A stretch of 64,000 bases of DNA. Origin: Mycobacterium kyogaense. GTDB taxonomy: Bacteria > Actinomycetota > Actinomycetes > Mycobacteriales > Mycobacteriaceae. The stretch is taken from NCBI RefSeq assembly GCF_003254575.1, contig NZ_QJUA01000008.1, positions 62,001 to 126,000 on the forward strand, given 5' to 3'. The translations under genes were made by a program, and so were the position numbers. Positions 50,363 to 59,662 of this stretch are shown piece by piece (position 1 is the stretch's first letter; every line of letters begins with the position of its first letter). The notes below the pieces were generated by a model that had not been told where the DNA came from, made no database searches, and saw nothing but the letters and a program-made list of their open reading frames with translations.

Positions 50363-52311
50363 GCGTTCACTCCAGTCTCTACAGTGGCCGCCGCCAGCCG
50401 CGCGAACGTGGCTTTCTCGTTTTCCTTCTCGGCCAGTGTCCCGTCCAGCGCGGCATCGATGATGCCTTCGACCTCGTCGGCCAGAAACGCCATGCCCTCG
50501 ACCTTGGTCACTGACTGCACGTCGACGAGGAACTGGCCGCGCAGCAGTAGGGCCAGCTGACCGAGGTTCATCTCCGGCACGACGACGCGCGAGTAGCCGC
50601 CCAGCACCTCGCCCAGGTTCGCGGGGAACGGGTTGAGATGGCGCAGTTGCGCGTGGGCGACCTTGATGCCCTTGCGCCGGGCGCGCCGGCAGGCCTCACC
50701 GATCGGTCCGTAGCTGCTGCCCCATCCGAGGAGCAGGAGATCGGCGTCACCGGTCGGATCGTCGACCTCCAGATCCGCCACGTCGATGCCGGCCACCTTC
50801 TCCTGGCGCAACCGAACCATCAGGTCGTGGTTCTTCGGCTCGTAGGAGATGTTGCCCGACCCGTTGGCCGACTCGAGCCCGCCGATGCGGTGCGCCAGAC
50901 CGGGGGTGCCGGGTACTGCGAACTGCCGGGCCAGCGTCTCGGGGTCGCGGGCGTAGGGCTGGAACGGTTCGCCTTCCTTGGCGAAGGTGTGCTCGATGGG
51001 TTCGTAGGTGCTGACGTCCGGGATGCGCCACGGCTCCGAGCCGTTGGCGATCGCGCCGTCGGACAGGATCATCACCGGCGTGTGGTAGTTGATCGCGATG
51101 CGCACCGCCTCGACCGCGATGTCGAAGCAGTCCGACGGTGAGCGGGGCGCGAGGATGGCCACCGGCGATTCGCCGTTGCGGCCGAACATGGCCTGCAGCA
51201 GATCAGCCTGCTCGGTCTTGGTGGGCAGACCGGTCGACGGGCCGCCGCGCTGGACATCGATGACGAGCAGCGGCAACTCGGTCATCACCGCAAGGCCGAT
51301 GGCCTCCGACTTGAGCGAGATGCCGGGTCCGGAGGTGCTGGTGACGCCGATCGCCCCACCGTAAGAGGCGCCGATCGCCGCGCCGATGCCGGCGATCTCG
51401 TCCTCGGCCTGGAAGGTCAGGACGTTGAAGTTCTTGTGCTTGGACAGCTCGTGCAGGATGTCCGACGCCGGGGTGATCGGGTAGGTGCCGAGCACCACCT
51501 GCAGATCGGCCAGCTGACCGGCGGTGACGATGCCGTACGCCAGCGCGGTGTTGCCGGAGATCTGCCGGTACTCACCGCTTTTCAGCTTGGCCGGGGCGAC
51601 CTCGTAGGTGGTGCCGAACGCCTCGGTGGTCTCGCCGTAGTTCCAGCCGGCCTTGAGCGCCAGCACGTTGGCCTCGGCCACCTCGGGCTTGCGGGCGAAC
51701 TTCTCGCGGATGAACGCCTCGCTGTGCTCCAGCTCGCGGCCGTACATCCACGACAGCAGACCGAGCGCGAACATGTTCTTCGCGCGCTGACCGTCTTTCT
51801 TGCTGGCTCCGATCGACTCGACGGCACCGAGCGTCAGCGTGGTCATCGCCACGGCCTGCACCACGTAGTCGGACAGCTCGTCGGTCTCGAGTGGGTTGGC
51901 GTCGTACCCGACCTTCGCCAGGTTGCGCTTGGTGAACTCGTCGGAGTTGGCGATGATCAGGCCGCCGCGCGGCAGATCGGACACGTTGGCCTTGAGGGCC
52001 GCCGGGTTCATCGCGACCAGCACATCGGGCCGATCGCCCGCGGTGAGGATGTCGTAGTCGGCGATCTGGATCTGGAACGACGAGACCCCCGGCAGCGTGC
52101 CCTGGGGGGCCCGGATTTCGGCGGGGTAATTCGGTTGCGTCGCAAGGTCGTTGCCGAACAGGGCGGCTTCCGAGGTGAATCGGTCGCCGGTCAGCTGCAT
52201 GCCGTCGCCGGAGTCACCGGCGAAACGGATGACGACCTTTTCGAGCTTCTGCCGGGGCGCGCCTGACGCGCTCGCACTCCCCGGGCCGGTCTCGATGCCG
52301 TTGTCTGCCAC
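50359..52311 (-). CDS. korA: 2-oxoglutarate:ferredoxin oxidoreductase, alpha subunit (gamma-alpha fusion)
   Basis: 650 residues if started at GTG 52309-52311, preceded by GGAAGG; ATGs at 52383 and 52413 give longer forms. Conserved sequence begins LEKVVIRFAGDSGDGMQLTG (gamma domain), with the alpha domain from about residue 220 (GNTALAYGIVTAGQLADLQV, GIGAAIGASYGGAIGVTSTS). Fused gamma-alpha layout as in Rv2455c. Catalyses oxidative decarboxylation of 2-oxoglutarate with KorB and ferredoxin. Confidence 0.94.
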   Translation of the reverse strand: MADNGIETGPGSASASGAPRQKLEKVVIRFAGDSGDGMQLTGDRFTSEAALFGNDLATQPNYPAEIRAPQGTLPGVSSFQIQIADYDILTAGDRPDVLVAMNPAALKANVSDLPRGGLIIANSDEFTKRNLAKVGYDANPLETDELSDYVVQAVAMTTLTLGAVESIGASKKDGQRAKNMFALGLLSWMYGRELEHSEAFIREKFARKPEVAEANVLALKAGWNYGETTEAFGTTYEVAPAKLKSGEYRQISGNTALAYGIVTAGQLADLQVVLGTYPITPASDILHELSKHKNFNVLTFQAEDEIAGIGAAIGASYGGAIGVTSTSGPGISLKSEAIGLAVMTELPLLVIDVQRGGPSTGLPTKTEQADLLQAMFGRNGESPVAILAPRSPSDCFDIAVEAVRIAINYHTPVMILSDGAIANGSEPWRIPDVSTYEPIEHTFAKEGEPFQPYARDPETLARQFAVPGTPGLAHRIGGLESANGSGNISYEPKNHDLMVRLRQEKVAGIDVADLEVDDPTGDADLLLLGWGSSYGPIGEACRRARRKGIKVAHAQLRHLNPFPANLGEVLGGYSRVVVPEMNLGQLALLLRGQFLVDVQSVTKVEGMAFLADEVEGIIDAALDGTLAEKENEKATFARLAAATVETGVNA

Positions 52312-52645
52312 TCGCTCGCCTTCCGTGTCCTTCTCGTCGGCCTTGTCGTCCGCACTCCAGTGAGGCTTCGGGCGAATGTCCATCGAGTCGCCACCGATGC
52401 GGTGCGCCGTCAATGGACACGTGTCAAGAAGTTGGTGTCACTGGCAGTACCGATTATGGCACTTCTCTTAGGGCCGCCTACACCAGGTGCGCAGATGACG
52501 TGCAGGTTGCGGTCCGGAGAACGCACAGCTCAGACAGGATCTCGAGCCCGCAGATCATCAGCAAATGTGGTCTTGGTCACGTCAATCAGGGCGATTCGAC
52601 CGCCGGCCAGTCTCTTAAGAAAGGTTACTCATCAGTAGCGATCAG
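52312..52645. other. 334-bp region between korA and the lacI-type gene
   Basis: No gene recognised (the first part may be korA coding if a longer start is used). It contains the 10-bp palindrome GACACGTGTC at 52416-52425, overlapping a TTGACA box on the minus strand, which could be a regulator site for korAB. A minus-strand CATAAT lies near 52453-52458. The stretch 52480-52645 downstream of the LacI-family gene shows nothing clear. Confidence 0.45.
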
Positions 52646-53656
52646 CTATCCCTGCGCGGGCAGGTTGTAGGGGGTGATCACCTGGATGGGTACCGGCCGG
52701 GCGGCTTTGGCCGGCAAAGCACCGCGCTCGTGCAGGATCAGCCGCAGCGCCAGCCTCGCGTCAGCGCGCAGATCGTTGTGGAGCACCGCTGACAGCTTCC
52801 CTTCGCCGAGCAGGCGGCGGTTGTCGGCGTCGAGATCGTGTGCGACGAAGACCCGGCACGGGCGGTTGAGCTTCTCGAACGCCGCGACCGTCGCCACGTT
52901 GCCACCTCCGACGGAGTACACCGCCTCGATTCCGGGGTTGGAAGCCAACGCGTCGAGCACCAACCGCTCGTTACTCGCGTCGATGCCGTCGCTGCCGCTG
53001 ACCTCTACGATCGTCCGGCCGGATCCCCGCAGCGCGGATCGGAAGCCCACCTCGCGCTCTCCTTCGCCACGGAACACCGCACGACTGAGGGTGATCAACA
53101 CGTCCGACGGCGAGTCGCCCAACCATTGCTGCACCAGATAGGCCGCCGTGACGCCCGCGCCGTGGTTGTCGATGCCGACGTAGGCGCTGCGCGTGCTGGC
53201 CGGAATGTCGGTCGTGTAGGTCACCACCGGGACCCCGGAATCCACCAGCCGGTCGACCGCCTCGGCGACCTGCGGCTCGTCCTGCGCCTTGAGGATCACC
53301 CCGTGGCTGCCGCGAATCCGATCCAGGGTGTCGACCATCTGTGCTGTGGAGCCGGCCTCCCACAGATGGAAGCGTGCCCGCAGCATCGCCGGCGCGAACG
53401 CCGGGAGCTCGGCTTCGACCGCGGCGCGGAACGCGTCGGAGAATCGCCGCGGCGTCTGCATGATCACGTCGATCAGGTAGCGCCGACCGTTGAGCCGCAG
53501 CTGCGCGCGCTGCTTGTCGAGGTCGGCGATCGCCTGGTCGACCTCGGCGATGGTGGTCTCCCGGACACCGGGCCGCCGATTGAGCACGCGATCCACCGTC
53601 GCTTCGCTGAGCCCACTCTGTTGGGCGATCTCCCGGATCTTGTACCGATGCGCCAC
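52646..53656 (-). CDS. LacI-family transcriptional regulator
   Basis: 336 residues from GTG 53654-53656. N-terminal helix-turn-helix KIREIAQQSGLSEATVDRVL with hinge region, then a periplasmic-binding-protein-like ligand domain (GVPVVTYTTDIPASTRSAYV and FVAHDLDADNRRLLGEGKLS), so it senses a sugar-like molecule. Divergent from the PhyH operon; two CTCGAG-centred palindromes in the shared gap are its probable operators. The ligand is likely the substrate of that operon. Confidence 0.93.
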   Translation of the reverse strand: MAHRYKIREIAQQSGLSEATVDRVLNRRPGVRETTIAEVDQAIADLDKQRAQLRLNGRRYLIDVIMQTPRRFSDAFRAAVEAELPAFAPAMLRARFHLWEAGSTAQMVDTLDRIRGSHGVILKAQDEPQVAEAVDRLVDSGVPVVTYTTDIPASTRSAYVGIDNHGAGVTAAYLVQQWLGDSPSDVLITLSRAVFRGEGEREVGFRSALRGSGRTIVEVSGSDGIDASNERLVLDALASNPGIEAVYSVGGGNVATVAAFEKLNRPCRVFVAHDLDADNRRLLGEGKLSAVLHNDLRADARLALRLILHERGALPAKAARPVPIQVITPYNLPAQG

Positions 53657-53692
53657 CGATGTGCCCCTGTTTCTCCCCGCGAAAAGACATGA

Positions 53693-53724
53693 ACTCGAGT
53701 GAATCCGCGGCGTGTTGCTCGAGT
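53693..53724. promoter_or_regulatory. paired LacI-type operators
   Basis: ACTCGAGT at 53693-53700 and GCTCGAGT at 53717-53724 share a CTCGAG core with the central CpG typical of LacI-family operators, centres 24 bp apart. Located in the divergent gap between the regulator and the PhyH gene. Confidence 0.5.
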
Positions 53725-53810
53725 TTGTGTCTGTTCACCGGATGTCGTGAGGTGTTTTTGATGGATTTTTGCCGTTGATTGCGGTGCCGATCACAGCAAG
53801 ACTAATCGAC

Positions 53811-54965
53811 ATGGCCACCTCCCTGCACCCAGCCGCATGGCTCGGCGAGGCGGACTGCGACCTCGACGAGTTCCGCGCGTATGTCGAGCAGCAGACCGAC
53901 CCGGCCGACTATCCGCATGCCGCCGAGGTACGCAGCAATGTCCTGGTGTACGCCGCAGAAGCCGTGTCCGCCGATCGCCGGGCCCTGCAGGCCGAGGTGA
54001 TCCGCGCTCTCACCGACGGGCCCGGTGTCGTCGTGTTCACCGGGGCCTTCAGCGGCGAGCTGGTCACAAAGGCCAACGACGCGTTCTTCGCGATCGTCGA
54101 ACACGAGCGCGACGACGACCGCACCGCCGGTGACCACTTCGGCGCGCCGGGAGCCAACGACCGCATCTGGAACGCAGCCCAGAAGCTCGCGCTCCGCGAT
54201 CCCCAGACGTACGCCGACTACTACGCCAACGACACGTTGGCGCTGGTGTGCCAGGCGTGGCTCGGGCCTCGCTACCAGGTGACCTCGCAGGTCAACATTG
54301 TCAATCCCGGTGGCGCAGCGCAGGTTCCGCACCGGGACTATCACCTCGGCTTCGTTCCCGTCGAGCAGCTCGAGCAGTATCCGGCCCACCTGCACCGCAT
54401 GTCGCCGGCCCTGACGCTGCAGGGCGCCGTCGCACACTGCGACATGCCGATCGACAGCGGTCCGACGATGCTGCTGCCGTTCTCGCAGCGCTTCGCCGGC
54501 GGCTACCTTGCGTTTCACCGACCGGAGTTCATCGACTACTTCGCGCGCCACCACGTGCAGATCCCGCTGAGCACCGGCGACGCCGTGTTCTTCAATCCCG
54601 CCCTCTATCACGGTGCGGGAGCCAATGTTTCGGGCGACATCCGGCGCATCGCCAATCTGCTGCAGGTCAGCTCACCGTTCGGGCGGGCCATGGAGGTGCT
54701 CGACCGCACTGCGATGGTGCGCGCGGTGTACCCGGCACTGCGCCGGATGCGCGCCACCGGCCGGCCCGCGCACGAGGTGCGCAACGTCGTTATCGCCACC
54801 GCCGAGGGCTATGCATTCCCCACCAACCTCGACAGCGATCCCCCGGTCGGCAGTCTGGCGCCGCGCAGCCAGGTCGACATCGTGATCGACGCCCTGCACA
54901 AGGACCTCACCGACGAACAGCTCGAATCCGCGCTGAACGACCACCACGATCGGAGAATGCCATGA
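53811..54965 (+). CDS. phytanoyl-CoA dioxygenase (PhyH)-family Fe(II)/2-oxoglutarate oxygenase
   Basis: 384 residues from ATG 53811; a longer frame from TTG 53769 adds 14 residues without support. The iron facial triad is visible as HRD in QVPHRDYHLGF and the distal His in NPALYHGAGANVSGDIRR, with the Arg two turns later as 2-oxoglutarate ligand. Such enzymes hydroxylate or demethylate small metabolites, not only phytanoyl-CoA. First gene of a four-gene operon with sugar/inositol-type enzymes and ATGA overlap with the next gene, so a hydroxylated or O-alkylated cyclitol or sugar is a plausible substrate (inference). Confidence 0.82.
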   Translation: MATSLHPAAWLGEADCDLDEFRAYVEQQTDPADYPHAAEVRSNVLVYAAEAVSADRRALQAEVIRALTDGPGVVVFTGAFSGELVTKANDAFFAIVEHERDDDRTAGDHFGAPGANDRIWNAAQKLALRDPQTYADYYANDTLALVCQAWLGPRYQVTSQVNIVNPGGAAQVPHRDYHLGFVPVEQLEQYPAHLHRMSPALTLQGAVAHCDMPIDSGPTMLLPFSQRFAGGYLAFHRPEFIDYFARHHVQIPLSTGDAVFFNPALYHGAGANVSGDIRRIANLLQVSSPFGRAMEVLDRTAMVRAVYPALRRMRATGRPAHEVRNVVIATAEGYAFPTNLDSDPPVGSLAPRSQVDIVIDALHKDLTDEQLESALNDHHDRRMP

Positions 54966-55978
54966 CCACCCTGGGTCTGATCGGCCTCGGCCGCATCGGC
55001 GCCTTCCACGCCGAGACCTTGACGAACCTGCCGAATGTGGAGCGTCTCGTCGTCACCGACGAGCGGCCCCACGTCGTCGCCGAAGTCGCCACCAAATACG
55101 GTGCCACGCCCGCAGATTCAGTGGCCGACCTGCTGTCGGCGGGAGTGGACGGCGTCGTCGTCGCCGCAGCGACACCGGCACATGCCGAGCTCGCACTGGC
55201 GGCGGTCGACGCGGGCCTGCCGACGTTCTGCGAGAAGCCCATCGCGTCCACCGCGGCCGAGAGCGCCCGGGTCGCCGACATCATCGCCCGCTCCGGAGTC
55301 CCGGTTCAGGTCGGGTACCAGCGGCGCTTCGACGCCGCGTTCGCCGCGGTCAAGCAGGGTGTCGACGCCGGAACGTTGGGACGGCTGCACACGGTGCGGA
55401 GCACCACGATGGACCCCGCTCCCCCGCCGATGGATTACATCCGCGGGTCCGGCGGCATCTTCCGGGACTGCGCCGTGCACGATTTCGACGCGATCCGCTG
55501 GGTGACCGGTCAGGAGGTCGTCGAGGTGTACGCCACAGGTAGCGTCCAGGGCGACCCGTTGTTCGCCGAGTACGGGGACGTCGACACCGCCGTCATCACC
55601 GTGCGCTTCGACGGGGGCGCGCTCGGCGTGGTCTCCGCCGCCCGCTACAACGGCCGCGGCTACGACTGCCGGCTCGAGGTGCACGGTTTCGACGACACCA
55701 TGGTCGCCGGCTGGGACGAGGGTGCCCCGGTCCTCAACGGTGATCCGAACACCTCGTTCCCGACCGGTCAGCCGCACCATTTCTTCATGGACCGGTTCAC
55801 TCAGGCGTTCCGGGCCGAGCTCAGCGCGTTCGTCGACGTCGTCGGTGGCGCGCCGATCCGAGGAGCAACAGTCGCCGATGCCGTCGAGGTGGCGTGGATC
55901 GCGGAGGCGGCCACGGAGTCGCTGCGCCGCGGCGTCCCGGTCGCCATCGACACCGTGAAAAAGGAGGCACAGCAGTGA
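54962..55978 (+). CDS. Gfo/Idh/MocA dehydrogenase, myo-inositol 2-dehydrogenase-like
   Basis: 338 residues from ATG 54962. NAD site LGLIGLGRIGAFHAETL, the EKP motif in PTFCEKPIAST with the catalytic-neighbour Lys, and RGSGGIFRDCAVHDFDAIRW containing the Asp-x-x-x-His pair typical of IolG. Probably oxidises a ring or chain hydroxyl of a cyclitol or sugar to a ketone. Coupled to the PhyH gene before and the isomerase after. Confidence 0.88.
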   Translation: MTTLGLIGLGRIGAFHAETLTNLPNVERLVVTDERPHVVAEVATKYGATPADSVADLLSAGVDGVVVAAATPAHAELALAAVDAGLPTFCEKPIASTAAESARVADIIARSGVPVQVGYQRRFDAAFAAVKQGVDAGTLGRLHTVRSTTMDPAPPPMDYIRGSGGIFRDCAVHDFDAIRWVTGQEVVEVYATGSVQGDPLFAEYGDVDTAVITVRFDGGALGVVSAARYNGRGYDCRLEVHGFDDTMVAGWDEGAPVLNGDPNTSFPTGQPHHFFMDRFTQAFRAELSAFVDVVGGAPIRGATVADAVEVAWIAEAATESLRRGVPVAIDTVKKEAQQ

Positions 55979-56847
55979 AACTCGCAGGAGCCCCGATCTC
56001 CTGGGGCGTGTGTGAGGTACCCGGTTGGGGCCATCAGCTCCCGCCGGACCGAGTACTGGCAGAGATGGCCGGCTCGGGTCTGACCGCCACAGAACTCGGC
56101 CCCGAGGGATTCCTTCCGTCGGACACCGCGGAGCTCGTGGACACACTCGACCGGTTCGGCCTTCGGTGTGTCGGCGGCTTCGTGCCCGTGGTGCTGTTCG
56201 ACGAGACCCACGACCCGGTCGACGACCTCGCCGGCCCCCTCGATTCGCTGGTTGCCGCCGGAGCGGGCGTGGTCGTGCTCGCCGCGGCCACCGGAGCCGA
56301 CGGGTACGACACCCGTCCGGAATTGTCCGAGCGGCAATGGGAGACACTGCTGACGAACCTCGACCGGCTGACCGAGGTGGTCGCCGAACGGGGCCTGAAA
56401 GCTGTGTTGCATCCGCACGTCGGAACCATGGTCGAGAACCGCGCCGAGGTGGATCGTGTGCTCGCCGGTTCCCGCATCCCGCTGTGCCTGGACACCGGAC
56501 ACCTTCTCATCGGTGGCACGGACCCACTGCAGCTGGCCCGCCAGGTCCCCGAACGCGTGCAGCACTGCCATCTCAAGGACGTCGACGCGGCATTGGCAGC
56601 GCGGGTCCAGGCCGGCGAGCTGACCTACACCGAGGCCGTCGCCGCCGGCATGTACGTACCGCTGGGGCAGGGCGACGTCGACATCGCCGGCATCGTCACG
56701 GCGTTGCAGGACAGCGGTTTCGACGGCTGGTACGTGATGGAGCAGGACACCATACTCACCGGGGAACCCGAGGGCGAAGGACCGCTTGCCGATGTCCGCG
56801 CCAGCGTGGCCTTCGTGACGGAAGTCGTCGCGGGCGTCACGGCGTGA
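55975..56847 (+). CDS. xylose-isomerase-like TIM barrel, IolE-type inosose dehydratase/epimerase
   Basis: 290 residues from GTG 55975, with AAGGAGG upstream. It opens LAGAPISWGVCEVPGWGHQL, similar to the PISW opening of IolE proteins; metal-binding residues are likely in VLHPHVGTMVE, LCLDTGHLLIGG and QHCHLKDVD. The IolG-like gene before it makes 2-keto-inositol dehydration the first guess, although sugar epimerases share the fold. Confidence 0.83.
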   Translation: MKLAGAPISWGVCEVPGWGHQLPPDRVLAEMAGSGLTATELGPEGFLPSDTAELVDTLDRFGLRCVGGFVPVVLFDETHDPVDDLAGPLDSLVAAGAGVVVLAAATGADGYDTRPELSERQWETLLTNLDRLTEVVAERGLKAVLHPHVGTMVENRAEVDRVLAGSRIPLCLDTGHLLIGGTDPLQLARQVPERVQHCHLKDVDAALAARVQAGELTYTEAVAAGMYVPLGQGDVDIAGIVTALQDSGFDGWYVMEQDTILTGEPEGEGPLADVRASVAFVTEVVAGVTA

Positions 56848-57806
56848 GCCTGCGGATCGGCGTTCTCGGCGCGTCCCGGATCGCCGAGAACGCGATCGTC
56901 GGCCCGGCCCGCGAACTGGGGCACCGCCTTGTCGCTGTCGCCGCCCGGGATCCGTTGCGTGCCGGCGTATTCGCCGAGCAATTCGGCGTCGAGCGGGTCC
57001 TGGACTCCTATCAGGATGTGATCGACGATCCCGACGTCGACGTCATCTACAACCCGTTGGCCAACGCATTGCACGCGCCGTGGAATCTCGCCGCGATCGC
57101 CGCGGGCAAGCCGGTGCTCACCGAGAAGCCGTTCGCTCGGGACCGTGCCGAAGCGGCCAAGGTCGCGGCGGCAGCCGAGGCGGCGGGCGTCCCCGTCATG
57201 GAGGGCTTCCACTACCTGTTCCACCCGGTGATGCGCCGGGCGCTCGAGCTGGCCGGCGACGGCACCCTCGGTGAACTCGCGCGGATCGAGGTCGCCATGG
57301 GCATGCCCGAGCCGGCACCGGGGGATCCGCGGTGGTCACTGGACATGGCCGGCGGGGCGTTGATGGATCTGGGGTGCTACGCACTGCACATCATGCGGCG
57401 CTTCGGGACCCCGCGCGTGGTGTCGGCAATGGCGGTGGAGCGCACGCCGGGAGTGGACGAGCGTTTCGATGCCGAGTTCGTGTTCGACTCGGGCGCAACA
57501 GCATCTACGACGAACTCGATGGTCGACGACGAGTATTCGTTCACTCTGCGGGTGGTCGGGTCACACGGGCAGGTGCTGGTGCACGATTTCATCAACCCGC
57601 GCCGCGACGACCGGCTGACGATCACCACAGCACGCGGCGAAAGCGTGGAACACCTGGGCACCCGCGCGTCCTACACCTACCAGTTGGAGGCCTTCGCCGC
57701 CCACGTCGAACGCGGCGACGCGCTGCTGCTGGACCTCGCCGACGCGGTGGCGAACATGGCTTTGATCGACGACACCTACCGAGCGGCGGGCATGACACCG
57801 CGCTGA
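56844..57806 (+). CDS. Gfo/Idh/MocA-family oxidoreductase (second paralogue)
   Basis: 320 residues from GTG 56844, overlapping the isomerase gene. IGVLGASRIAENAIVGPARE is the NAD(P) site, VLTEKPFARDRAEA the EKP motif, and MEGFHYLFHPVMRRALEL with GGALMDLGCYALHI place it with the glucose-fructose oxidoreductase/dihydrodiol dehydrogenase branch, different from the IolG-like gene in the same operon. Last gene, convergent with the IclR gene 13 bp away. Confidence 0.87.
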   Translation: MSLRIGVLGASRIAENAIVGPARELGHRLVAVAARDPLRAGVFAEQFGVERVLDSYQDVIDDPDVDVIYNPLANALHAPWNLAAIAAGKPVLTEKPFARDRAEAAKVAAAAEAAGVPVMEGFHYLFHPVMRRALELAGDGTLGELARIEVAMGMPEPAPGDPRWSLDMAGGALMDLGCYALHIMRRFGTPRVVSAMAVERTPGVDERFDAEFVFDSGATASTTNSMVDDEYSFTLRVVGSHGQVLVHDFINPRRDDRLTITTARGESVEHLGTRASYTYQLEAFAAHVERGDALLLDLADAVANMALIDDTYRAAGMTPR

Positions 57807-57819
57807 GAGACGTCGCGGG

Positions 57820-58578
57820 CTACGTGGGCAGACGGCTCCCGAAAGCCGTTGCTGCACGGCGCACTTCGGCGAGGAGAACGGCGCGCGCCGCGTCGTCGAT
57901 CGCATCGGCGGGTCCCGTCACGCCCAGTACGGCGCACAGCGTCCCGTCAGCCGCTCGCACCGGTGCGGCCACGGATGCGATGCCGGTGAGGCGTTCACCG
58001 ACAGACACCGCGTATCCGTCCTCCCGTACCTGCTGCAGTGAGGACTCGAAGTCAGCCCGCGACACCGATCCACCGTCGGCGAGATGCACGTCGACGACCC
58101 CGTCGAGCGCACGTTCCCGCTCGACGGCATCCAGCTCTGCGAGGAAGATCTTGCCCGCGCCGCCGAGGTGAAGAGGGAGCCGCTCTCCCACCGGCAGCAC
58201 GTAACTCAGCGGATGGTCGCTTTCCACGCGCGCGATGAGCACCCGGCTGTACTCCACCCGGACATACAGCGACGCCGCGTATCCGGTGTTGGTCGCCAAC
58301 TGCTGGAGCACCGGCTGGGCGAGCGCACTGAGTGGATTGCTGACCAGGTAGGCGTGGGCGACTGCCAGCGATGCCGGCCCCGCGGTGTATCCGTCGCCGG
58401 TGCGGGCGACATACCCTCGGGCGACGAGCACGTTGACGATGCGTTGCGTCGTGGCGATGTGCAGACCGCTGGCACGCGCGACGTCGGCCAGCCGAATCGG
58501 ATGCTTCGCGCGCTGGAGCGCGTCCAGCACATCGAATGACCGATCCAGGGACCGCATGTTGCTGGCCGGGGCGGTCAT
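57820..58578 (-). CDS. IclR-family transcriptional regulator
   Basis: 252 residues from ATG 58576-58578. N-terminal winged helix (RLADVARASGLHIATTQRIV) and C-terminal effector domain (SYVLPVGERLPLHLGGAGKI, RLTGIASVAAPVRAADGTLC). Same strand as the cyclase operon, 82 bp beyond its last gene, so probably its regulator; candidate binding sites are the half-site array at 62661-62707. Confidence 0.92.
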   Translation of the reverse strand: MTAPASNMRSLDRSFDVLDALQRAKHPIRLADVARASGLHIATTQRIVNVLVARGYVARTGDGYTAGPASLAVAHAYLVSNPLSALAQPVLQQLATNTGYAASLYVRVEYSRVLIARVESDHPLSYVLPVGERLPLHLGGAGKIFLAELDAVERERALDGVVDVHLADGGSVSRADFESSLQQVREDGYAVSVGERLTGIASVAAPVRAADGTLCAVLGVTGPADAIDDAARAVLLAEVRRAATAFGSRLPT

Positions 58579-58660
58579 CGTGATTGCCTTCGCACGTCGC
58601 TCATCGTAGGGCCGCGCCGGCGCGCGAAGTTTCGCGCGACCCGGCGGCGCGCCGCGAACG

Positions 58661-59662
58661 CTATCGGATCGCCGTCGCGTTGCAGGGCGATCCGACGCCA
58701 CCGACGAGGTTCAACGGTTTGACCGTCAGCAGGGAATCCCAGCGGCCGGTGCGGCGGCTGTGCTCGACGAGCGCGGTCAGATTCCACAGCTCGCCCAACG
58801 GGATCCCGAGTTTGGCGATCAGCTCCTGATGCATCATGCCGCCGTCTTCCGGCGCCGTGGCGTGATACGGGCTCGACTCCAAGACGGGGAGGACCTCGAC
58901 GGCGAACGTGTCCGTCGCGAACAGAGCGATCTGGTTGTCCCACAGCCACTCCGGGAGCAGTCGCTGTTGCGCGAAGCCCGTCGCGCTGCGCTGCTCACGA
59001 AGCCGTCCGCGGGTCTCGGCGTCGGCCTGCAGAAACCAACCTGCCCAGCCGGTGTGCACCAGGAGCAGATCTCCCGGTTCGACCGTGACCCGCTGGCGAC
59101 GGGCCGCGCGGGCCAACACGTCGGCGTCGATCGCCGGCCCGGCCGCGTGATCCAGCTCGGCACCCTCCTCCGCCAGCAGGCCGGCGACGTCGAGCAGGAG
59201 GCCCCGTCCCACGATCGGCGCGTCGGCCCAGGCTTGCACTCCCAGCGGAGGTGAACCGGCCACGACGGTGTCGTCGCCGATACCGTCGTAGAAGCCGTAT
59301 CCGGACACCCGTCGGTGCCGCAGTCCGTCGAGGTGGCTGCTGGCCTGCAAGAAGAAGCCGTCGAGATGGTCGTCGCGGGACTGCTCGTGCGCGCAGGTGA
59401 TGGTGTGCGTCGGAGCGGAGCGAGACCGCGACATCGGCGGGTCGAAGGCGGTCAGCGGATAGTCGAGACTGAAGACCTCACCCGTGCGAATGGATCCGGC
59501 GGCTGATCGAACCTGTTGCGGTCCAGCAAAATTGGCGGTACCTCGGTCAGCGTCGTCGAAGACCCACCAGCTCGATCCCGGCGGCGCGCCGTCCCGGCGG
59601 GCGAGCAGGTCCACATACCGGGTGCCGGAGTGTGGACCTGCCGCGTGATGCACCGACGTCAT
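58661..59662 (-). CDS. cyclase-family (kynurenine-formamidase-like) metal hydrolase
   Basis: 333 residues from ATG 59660-59662. QASSHLDGLRHRRVSGYGFY is the HxGTHxD-like metal motif in its HLD form, with GRGLLLDVAGLLAEEGAELD and LLVHTGWAGWFLQADAETRG following, and LNLVGGVGSPCNATAIR at the end. Members hydrolyse formamides, lactones or cyclic amides. Coupled by ATGA to the small membrane protein gene. Substrate unknown; the neighbours suggest an acid or lactone catabolic route. Confidence 0.85.
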   Translation of the reverse strand: MTSVHHAAGPHSGTRYVDLLARRDGAPPGSSWWVFDDADRGTANFAGPQQVRSAAGSIRTGEVFSLDYPLTAFDPPMSRSRSAPTHTITCAHEQSRDDHLDGFFLQASSHLDGLRHRRVSGYGFYDGIGDDTVVAGSPPLGVQAWADAPIVGRGLLLDVAGLLAEEGAELDHAAGPAIDADVLARAARRQRVTVEPGDLLLVHTGWAGWFLQADAETRGRLREQRSATGFAQQRLLPEWLWDNQIALFATDTFAVEVLPVLESSPYHATAPEDGGMMHQELIAKLGIPLGELWNLTALVEHSRRTGRWDSLLTVKPLNLVGGVGSPCNATAIR

